A stretch of DNA of 11,541 bases from Chloroflexota bacterium (GTDB taxonomy: Bacteria; Chloroflexota; Dehalococcoidia; E44-bin15), in NCBI GenBank assembly GCA_015222405.1, contig JADFVG010000137.1:1-11541 (forward strand), in the 5' to 3' direction. How positions within the stretch are numbered: the stretch's first letter is position 1; each line of letters begins with the position of its first letter. The translations under genes were made by a program, and so were the position numbers. Of this stretch, positions 7,453 through 11,541 are shown piece by piece. Under the pieces are notes generated by a model, which saw only the letters and a list, made by a program, of their open reading frames with translations, had not been told where the DNA came from and made no database searches.

Positions 7453-7719
7453 CTAGCCGTACTCTATTTTGATACCCGTTCCTCCCTTGGGCCAGGAGAA
7501 CTCTATGGCATTCTCGGAGCAAATGAACCAGCAGGCGCCGCACTCGCAACATGTCTCATAGGCTACAACTATGGCCTTCCCCCCTCGGATCTTGATACAG
7601 TCGCCAAAGCAAACCACAACGCAGTCGCCGCAACCACTGCACAGATCAGGGCTTATCTTGATGAAGTCACCGGTATCTGGCACCCATTCAGTTCCCGGCA
7701 GTTTTGGCTTTTTTACCAT
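7453..7719 (-). CDS. FixX-like 2[4Fe-4S] ferredoxin A
   Basis: The 88-residue protein has two CxxCxxCxxxC motifs (Cys27, 30, 33, 37 and Cys57, 60, 63, 67) and extra Cys at 41 and 58. N-terminal PGTEWVPDTGDFIKI and C-terminal FSWPKGGTGIKIEYG match ferredoxin B and the FixX family ending. It should carry electrons to or from flavoprotein A. Its ribosome site AGGAGGG (7731-7725) overlaps the TAG stop of flavoprotein A, so translation of the two is likely coupled and their products probably work as a pair. The 124-base gap to ferredoxin B separates the two pairs. Confidence 0.93.
   Translation of the reverse strand: MVKKPKLPGTEWVPDTGDFIKISPDLCSGCGDCVVVCFGDCIKIRGGKAIVVAYETCCECGACWFICSENAIEFSWPKGGTGIKIEYG
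7484..7536. repeat. 53-bp perfect direct repeat, copy 2 (inside ferredoxin A)
   Basis: This is identical to 7096-7148 and in the same orientation. Recombination between copies would delete 388 bases and leave one chimeric ferredoxin. Confidence 0.95.
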
Positions 7720-7729
7720 GATAACCCTC

Positions 7730-8920
7730 CTAGAGCGACAGGGTCATGAGCGGCATAGCATACACCTCGAGTATGCTGCGCTTCATCTGCTCCTCATTCC
7801 CGGCGTGGCGGCTTATGTCCTTTCTGGAGTAGTCGCTGATCTCCCGGGCGATCGTCGAGCTTTTCCAGCGTTCCTCATACCTCTTGAGGAAGGCCGCTGA
7901 GGGATCGCCCTCGGCCAGGGCATCGGCGGCCACCTCGGCTGCCATTTTCGCGGATATCATAGCAGTGTGTATTCCCGCCCCCGAAGAGGTAGCTTCAAAG
8001 CCAGCAGCGTCCCCGATGACCATTATCCCATTTCCAAAGGTGCGGTCATTTCCCTTTTGCTCCCGATCCAGGCTAGCATATATGGGGTAGGGGCGCCACA
8101 TACGCGACCTCAACTTAGCCTTGCCGAAGTGTTTCTTCCAGTAGTCAATCTGGAAAAAACGGCTGTAGAGGTCGTCGTAATTGATCCTCTTCTCCGCCAG
8201 ATGGCTGATAACCGTGCCTATGCCGAAGTGGAAGCTCTTCTCGCAAGGGAACACCCCAAAGTAGCCTACGATCCCGTGTGGTGGGAGCATCTCCCCGGCC
8301 GGGTCCCAGAACATCATGAGATTGTCGCCGCCGAGCGCCTGGTCCAAGTCCTCCTTGGAGGGCATGATAAAGTCGAGCCAGATGCCGTTCATGATGTCCT
8401 CGGCAGCCACCTTCTTCCTTATCCCCGCCTTTATCCCGATCAGGGACCACATGCCATCGGCGGCAATCAATACCGGACACCTCAGCTCCTCTCCCCTATC
8501 GGTGACGATTCCCTTTACAAATCCCCTCTCCTTTATCACATCGGTGGCAACGGTGGAGGTCATCAGTTTCGCCCCGGCCTTGACCGCCTGTTCCGCCAAC
8601 CAGCTTATGAAGGGGCGGCAGTATATCCCAAAGGCGATGGGCATGGGGCATTTCACCTCGACGGTAGTTTGAACCTGTCCCCTTTTGAGGAAGTGAGTGA
8701 CAAGGCCGGTTATGGGCCGCTCAAAGGGCGCCTCCATGAGCCAGGGCAGCTCCAGAAATACTGTTGGAGGCAGTCCGGTCCCGGAGACGATCTTCTCACC
8801 GGGAACTGAAGCCCTTTCCACTATGAGGGTTTTGAGGCCCTTTTCGGCTAACACCTTGCCAGCGACGCAACCTCCGAAGCTAGCGCCAACTACTATCACG
8901 TCGTATTCTTGTTCCGCCAT
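7730..8920 (-). CDS. FixC-like FAD-dependent oxidoreductase A (geranylgeranyl-reductase / ETF-quinone oxidoreductase family)
   Basis: The 396-residue protein is a clear paralogue of flavoprotein B. The Rossmann motif reads GASFGG at 12-17, with Ser in place of the second Gly. VER is at 34-36, PGEKIVSG at 40-47, AADGMWSLIG at 153-162 and GDAAGFEATSSGAG at 303-316. GYFGVFP at 219-225 resembles the YxWxFP segment of FixC and geranylgeranyl reductases. Shared blocks such as SWLAEQAVKAGA and RGEELR / EGEELR align along the whole length of both paralogues. GGAGG at 8932-8928 lies seven bases before the ATG. It is the first gene of the minus-strand block, behind a promoter-like sequence, and is followed by ferredoxin A with a coupled start. 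The electron donor and acceptor are unknown, since no FixA or FixB is visible. Confidence 0.9.
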   Translation of the reverse strand: MAEQEYDVIVVGASFGGCVAGKVLAEKGLKTLIVERASVPGEKIVSGTGLPPTVFLELPWLMEAPFERPITGLVTHFLKRGQVQTTVEVKCPMPIAFGIYCRPFISWLAEQAVKAGAKLMTSTVATDVIKERGFVKGIVTDRGEELRCPVLIAADGMWSLIGIKAGIRKKVAAEDIMNGIWLDFIMPSKEDLDQALGGDNLMMFWDPAGEMLPPHGIVGYFGVFPCEKSFHFGIGTVISHLAEKRINYDDLYSRFFQIDYWKKHFGKAKLRSRMWRPYPIYASLDREQKGNDRTFGNGIMVIGDAAGFEATSSGAGIHTAMISAKMAAEVAADALAEGDPSAAFLKRYEERWKSSTIAREISDYSRKDISRHAGNEEQMKRSILEVYAMPLMTLSL

Positions 8921-9088
8921 CCTTGTACCTCCCTGACATCACTGGACACACCATGAGGCCGATTAGACCGTTCGTGAATTTATGATCCTTCTCCACACCG
9001 TAGCGCAAATATCGGTTCACCCCATCCGAAGAATAGTAGGTCAATGGGCCGTGTTCCCGAGGCCGGTGGAAGGGAATTCCTCGACCGC

Positions 9089-9117
9089 ATCCTATTCCCC
9101 AGTGCATATGTTGTCAA
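9089..9117 (-). promoter_or_regulatory. Putative sigma70-type promoter for the FixC/FixX block
   Basis: On the minus strand TTGACA (9117-9112), a 17-base spacer and TAGGAT (9094-9089) form a strong match. Transcription would begin near 9082, leaving a leader of about 160 bases before flavoprotein A. A short CGAGG/CCTCG inverted repeat (9059-9083) would lie at the extreme 5' end of that RNA. Confidence 0.6.
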
Positions 9118-9231
9118 CCCCTCACATAGCTCAGCCTGAAGAAATTCTAGGTAGCATGTCAAAGATGCCGGCCCTTCGCAGCCACGTCTACCCTTTTCTT
9201 TGTTGCGTAAGCCTAGCTCACCGGTGCTGTC

Positions 9232-9260
9232 TTGACTACCAGGCAACTTTAGCGTAGGGT
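9232..9260 (+). promoter_or_regulatory. Putative sigma70-type promoter for the cyclic-nucleotide-binding-domain gene
   Basis: TTGACT (9232-9237), a 17-base spacer and TAGGGT (9255-9260). The -35 box is good and the -10 box is weak (three of six), which would suit an activated promoter. Transcription would start near 9267, about 63 bases before the ATG. Confidence 0.4.
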
Positions 9261-9329
9261 ATGAGAGGAGATGCAAGAGCGGAGGCTCTACCTGGGAGTA
9301 CCTTGATGGGGCACTGAGGAGCACTAAAT

Positions 9330-9809
9330 ATGGCAAGCTCCGAGATAGTCGAAGGTTTGAGGACATGTGAGTTGTTCGCCCTACTAAGTGAACAGGAGGT
9401 AGAGGGGTTAGCTGCCTCGCTGGCTGGCTCGTGTCAGATAGAAGCCTACAAAGCGGGCGATACCATATTCGCTCAAGGTGAGCATGGTACGAGGCTATAC
9501 ATAGTCGCAGAGGGTCAGGTACTACTTAAAAGAACGTTTTACCTGGGAGACCGGACGGCAACGACACCGCTTGCTCTTCTAGGGAAGGGCAGGGCTATAG
9601 GCTGGACCTCATTGCTGTATGGACCTCGCTATGCGACGGCATCTGCCGTCTGCCAAAAGCCTTCCCGAGTTATATCTGTGGAAGGCACCGCCCTTCGTTC
9701 AGTGTTGGAAAGGGAGCCAAGCATAGGCTTCAGAGTAATGGAACGGCTTGCCTGTATGCTGGGGGATAGACTTCGACAGGCATATAGTGCCACGGAAACC
9801 CATCTCTAG
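9330..9809 (+). CDS. Stand-alone cyclic-nucleotide-binding-domain (Crp/Fnr N-terminal type) protein
   Basis: The 159-residue protein has one domain of the cyclic nucleotide-binding fold and no room for the Crp helix-turn-helix. It opens with the typical LRTCELFALLSEQEVEGLA (residues 10-28). Then come AGDTIFAQGEHGTRLYIVAEGQV (42-64), a phosphate-binding-cassette region AIGWTSLLYGPRYATASAV (89-107), and a C-terminal helix ending near 155. The cassette keeps Arg100, but where cAMP-binding members have Gly-Glu it has Gly-Trp (91-92), so cAMP binding is doubtful. It may sense another ligand, or act as a partner subunit of the neighbouring redox enzymes. GAGGAG at 9316-9321 is eight bases before the ATG. 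It is divergent from the FixC/FixX block and convergent with the acyl-CoA dehydrogenase. Confidence 0.85.
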   Translation: MASSEIVEGLRTCELFALLSEQEVEGLAASLAGSCQIEAYKAGDTIFAQGEHGTRLYIVAEGQVLLKRTFYLGDRTATTPLALLGKGRAIGWTSLLYGPRYATASAVCQKPSRVISVEGTALRSVLEREPSIGFRVMERLACMLGDRLRQAYSATETHL

Positions 9810-9882
9810 TTGGACAGCCGCCGCCCCGAGATCGACTGTTAAGTCAATTACTCTCATTGGCTCTCCCCCGACGAAACTCGTC

Positions 9883-11043
9883 CTATCTCCTCTGATCAAA
9901 CCTTCGATTCAAAAGCTGGGAGGCAATCGTTATCTTCTGCATTTGAATTGTTCCTCCAGCAATGCCCCAGCCCCAACCATCCCTGAACATCCGCTCTATG
10001 GGATATTCTTTGGAATAACCGTAACCACCGTGTAGCTGGAGAGCTAAGCCGGCAACCTCGCGCACCATTTCGTTGGCGAAGCATTTGGCCAGATTTGATT
10101 CCAAGATAGAAGGAAGTCCCACCCCGGCATTGAAAACAGCCCTATAGATCAGCAGCCGAGCCGCCTCAACCTTCATGGCCATATCGGCTAGCATCAACTG
10201 AACTGCCTGAAACTCGCAAATTTCCTTCCCGAACTGCTTCCTCTCTTGAGAATATCGTATCGCTTCCTCCAGAGCCCCTTGAGCGATCCCCAAGCACATG
10301 GTAGCATTGCCACATCGCTCCAAATTAAAGGCCGTCATCAGCTTTCTAAACTCCCCCTGCTTTACAACAAGGTTTTCCTTGGGGACACGGCAATCATCAA
10401 AGATGAGATCACAGCCTGGGATTCCTCGAAAACCCATGAATTGTTCTTGCTTGCCGAAGGAAAAGCCGGGGGTCCCTTTTTCAATCACCAGACCTCCTAC
10501 TCCCCTAGCACCTCTCTCTTCGCCTAGCCTGACGTATACCACATAGGCCTCAGCAACACCTCCGCCGGTTACAAAACGCTTCTGACCATTGACAACGTAA
10601 TAATCACCCTCTAAGACAGCCTTGGTGGCGAGGTCGGTCAAAGCAGAACCAGCTTCAGGCTCAGTCATGCCAACGGCAATAGACATCTCGCCCCTACAGA
10701 CCGGCGGAATGTACTTTTGCTTCAGCTCTTCGGTGCCAAACTGCTCGATAACCCTAACCGGTCCTACGGAGGATTCAAAGACAGGGTGAGCAGCCGGGGG
10801 ACTGACCCGGGCCAGCTCCTCGATAGCCAAGATTGCATCCAAGGCGGTTTGCCCTTGCCCACCATACCTCTCGGGCAGGGGCATTCCTACCAGTCCAAGC
10901 TCAACCATCTTCTTCAAACAATCTTCGGGAAGAAACTCAGCTTTCGCCTCCCATTCCGCTGCTTGAGGGCGGACTTCTTTTTCCGCAAAGTCGTGCACCA
11001 CCTGCTTCAACATCTTCTGCTCTTCAGTGAGCTTAAAGTCCAT
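9883..11043 (-). CDS. Acyl-CoA dehydrogenase
   Basis: The 386-residue protein has the standard acyl-CoA dehydrogenase length and layout. The N-terminal helical domain starts MDFKLTEEQKMLKQ. The middle beta domain carries MTEPEAGS at 126-133 and VNGQKRFVTGG at 151-161. The C-terminal helical domain carries QERKQFGK at 266-273 and LQLHGGYGYSKEYPIERMFRD at 335-355. It oxidises acyl-CoA thioesters at the alpha-beta bond using FAD and normally hands electrons to ETF. The usual catalytic Glu of the YEGT motif is absent (IAGGT at 361-365). Glu242 in FNLERC is at the position that serves as base in isovaleryl-CoA and long-chain dehydrogenases, so a branched or bulky substrate is plausible. AGGAGGG at 11058-11052 is eight bases before the ATG. 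Specificity cannot be read further. Confidence 0.93.
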   Translation of the reverse strand: MDFKLTEEQKMLKQVVHDFAEKEVRPQAAEWEAKAEFLPEDCLKKMVELGLVGMPLPERYGGQGQTALDAILAIEELARVSPPAAHPVFESSVGPVRVIEQFGTEELKQKYIPPVCRGEMSIAVGMTEPEAGSALTDLATKAVLEGDYYVVNGQKRFVTGGGVAEAYVVYVRLGEERGARGVGGLVIEKGTPGFSFGKQEQFMGFRGIPGCDLIFDDCRVPKENLVVKQGEFRKLMTAFNLERCGNATMCLGIAQGALEEAIRYSQERKQFGKEICEFQAVQLMLADMAMKVEAARLLIYRAVFNAGVGLPSILESNLAKCFANEMVREVAGLALQLHGGYGYSKEYPIERMFRDGWGWGIAGGTIQMQKITIASQLLNRRFDQRR

Positions 11044-11085
11044 TTTCCGTTCCCTCCTGGATTTCCTATATCAACTACAGTGGCC

Positions 11086-11115
11086 ATGTTAAAACCCCTG
11101 CCCGCTGGCTGTCAA
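11086..11115 (-). promoter_or_regulatory. Putative sigma70-type promoter for the acyl-CoA dehydrogenase
   Basis: On the minus strand TTGACA (11115-11110), an 18-base spacer and TAACAT (11091-11086). Transcription would start near 11079, giving a leader of about 36 bases. Its -35 box lies 16 bases from that of the divergent plus-strand promoter. Confidence 0.55.
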
Positions 11116-11131
11116 TGTCTCCAAAAGGAAC

Positions 11132-11160
11132 TTGACAAATGTGGACAGAAGTAGTATATT
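11132..11160 (+). promoter_or_regulatory. Strong putative sigma70-type promoter for the FAD oxidoreductase at the right edge
   Basis: TTGACA (11132-11137), exactly 17 bases, then TATATT (11155-11160). It is the best promoter match in the window. Transcription near 11167 would give a leader of about 260 bases before the start codon at 11426. Confidence 0.7.
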
Positions 11161-11166
11161 CTGCCC

Positions 11167-11425
11167 CACAAAATTCGGATAGAGATGCTGTAGCGATGCG
11201 TGTTCGCTATCAGCTCTGCAGATTTTCTCCTCTAAGATGGGACCTAGCTAGCGAGGCGCAGACCTCGCTCCAATGCAAAATGTAGAGATTAGCGCTGAGC
11301 GCTAGTCTCTCCGCTAGTGTGTGAGCCTTCTTGAGGGTCTCGCACCTGTTGAACAACTTGGAGCTTTATAACCCTGTGAACTCTGAGTTTCCTTTGGCGA
11401 AATCCAGGTACTAAAGGAGATCATA
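11167..11425 (+). ncRNA. Long structured 5' leader RNA of unknown class
   Basis: Four hairpins follow one another. The first, 11187-11214, has GCTG and TAGCGA paired with TCGCTA and CAGC, with one bulge. The second, 11250-11269, is seven pairs with a six-base loop. The third, 11284-11310, is twelve pairs including one G-U, with a three-base loop. The fourth, 11319-11345, is seven pairs including one G-U around a bulged inner stem. No U-tract terminator follows, and I saw no consensus of the T-box, TPP, cobalamin or SAM riboswitches. It may be a cis-regulatory RNA or mRNA-stabilising structure. The stretch 11346-11410 shows nothing clear apart from a possible -10-like TATAAC. Confidence 0.45.
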
Positions 11426-11541
11426 ATGAACAAAGAGGAAAGGTACGACTTTGTCATCGTAGGTGGGGGCCCCAATGGCACAGCATTAGCAGCATATCTG
11501 GCCAGGAGTGGAGAGAGCGTCTGCGTCCTGGAGGAGAGGCC
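11426..11541 (+). CDS. FAD-dependent oxidoreductase, N-terminal fragment
   Basis: Only the first 38 residues are in the window. They read MNKEERYDFVIVGGGPNG, then AYLARSGESVCVLEER. This is a complete N-terminal FAD (or NAD) Rossmann start: strand, GGGPNG glycine loop, helix, second strand, and acidic end. The wording resembles phytoene-desaturase-like and other amine-oxidase-fold flavoproteins, but the fragment is too short to pick a family. AGGAG at 11415-11419 is six bases before the ATG. It is divergent from the acyl-CoA dehydrogenase and has a long structured leader. Confidence 0.8.
   Translation, partial: MNKEERYDFVIVGGGPNGTALAAYLARSGESVCVLEER

Larger units (their letters stand above)
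8921..9329. other. 409-base divergent intergenic region
   Basis: This gap separates flavoprotein A (minus) from the cyclic-nucleotide-binding-domain gene (plus). It holds one promoter-like sequence for each direction about 115 bases apart, and a leader of about 160 bases on the minus side. No coding frame with family motifs, no tRNA and no recognised riboswitch was found. Confidence 0.6.

Noticed and set aside
7967..8809. 280-codon open frame on the plus strand opposite flavoprotein A
   Set aside because: It is fully antisense to a gene with clear FAD motifs, has no family motifs or ribosome site of its own, and is Pro/Leu/His-rich as expected for a shadow frame.
9261..9317. 18-codon frame before the cyclic-nucleotide-domain gene, as a leader peptide
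   Set aside because: It has no ribosome site, begins at or before the predicted transcript start, and its composition is unremarkable.
9810..9882. Bidirectional terminator between the convergent genes
   Set aside because: The 73 bases hold no convincing GC-rich hairpin with a U-run in either direction.
11250..11345. tRNA, T-box, TPP or other known RNA element in the leader
   Set aside because: The hairpins lack a cloverleaf with T-loop, the T-box sequence, and the conserved cores of the riboswitches that I could compare by eye.

Overview
The window looks like an accessory metabolic locus from an anaerobic bacterium. It carries a cytoplasmic molybdopterin/[4Fe-4S] oxidoreductase, two FixC-like flavoproteins, two 2[4Fe-4S] FixX-like ferredoxins, an acyl-CoA dehydrogenase and two lipoproteins. 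Strong AGGAGG-type ribosome sites and TTGACA/TAtaaT-type promoters fit a bacterium. The lipoprotein leaders (hydrophobic stretch, AC, then Gly/Glu-rich linker) and this gene mix recall Dehalococcoidia-like Chloroflexota or deep-branching anaerobes. That placement is inferred from style only and is of low confidence. No phage, transposase, tRNA, rRNA or CRISPR was seen.

Minus-strand block, read from 8920 down to 1: FixC-like flavoprotein A (8920-7730), FixX-like ferredoxin A (7719-7453), FixX-like ferredoxin B (7328-7065), FixC-like flavoprotein B (7028-5775), a molybdopterin oxidoreductase that resembles acetylene hydratase (5643-3412), a SAM-dependent methyltransferase (3398-2370), a CrtC/AttH-like lipoprotein (about 2261-1158) and an ABC-type branched-chain amino-acid-like substrate-binding lipoprotein (1081 to beyond the left edge). 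Promoter-like sequences lie before flavoprotein A, before the Mo enzyme and before the CrtC-like gene. The block may therefore be one long operon with internal promoters, or three transcription units.

Plus strand and right side: a stand-alone cyclic-nucleotide-binding-domain protein (9330-9809) is divergent from the FixC/FixX block. It is convergent with an acyl-CoA dehydrogenase (11043-9883, minus). Divergent from the dehydrogenase, behind a long leader rich in hairpins, begins another FAD-dependent oxidoreductase (11426 to the right edge).

Working model (inference): a small organic substrate is captured outside by the binding lipoprotein and perhaps handled by the CrtC-like lipoprotein. 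It is transformed in the cytoplasm by the Mo enzyme, the methyltransferase and the acyl-CoA dehydrogenase. The paired FixC/FixX proteins carry electrons between these redox enzymes and the quinone pool or another low-potential acceptor. No FixA/FixB (ETF) genes are in the window, so the electron donor to the FixC-like proteins is open. The most interesting points are the mirror-ordered duplicated FixC/FixX pairs with a 53-bp identical patch in the ferredoxins, the acetylene-hydratase-like Mo enzyme without the catalytic Asp, the shared lipoprotein leader with an apparent ACG start, and the structured leader RNA before the last gene.
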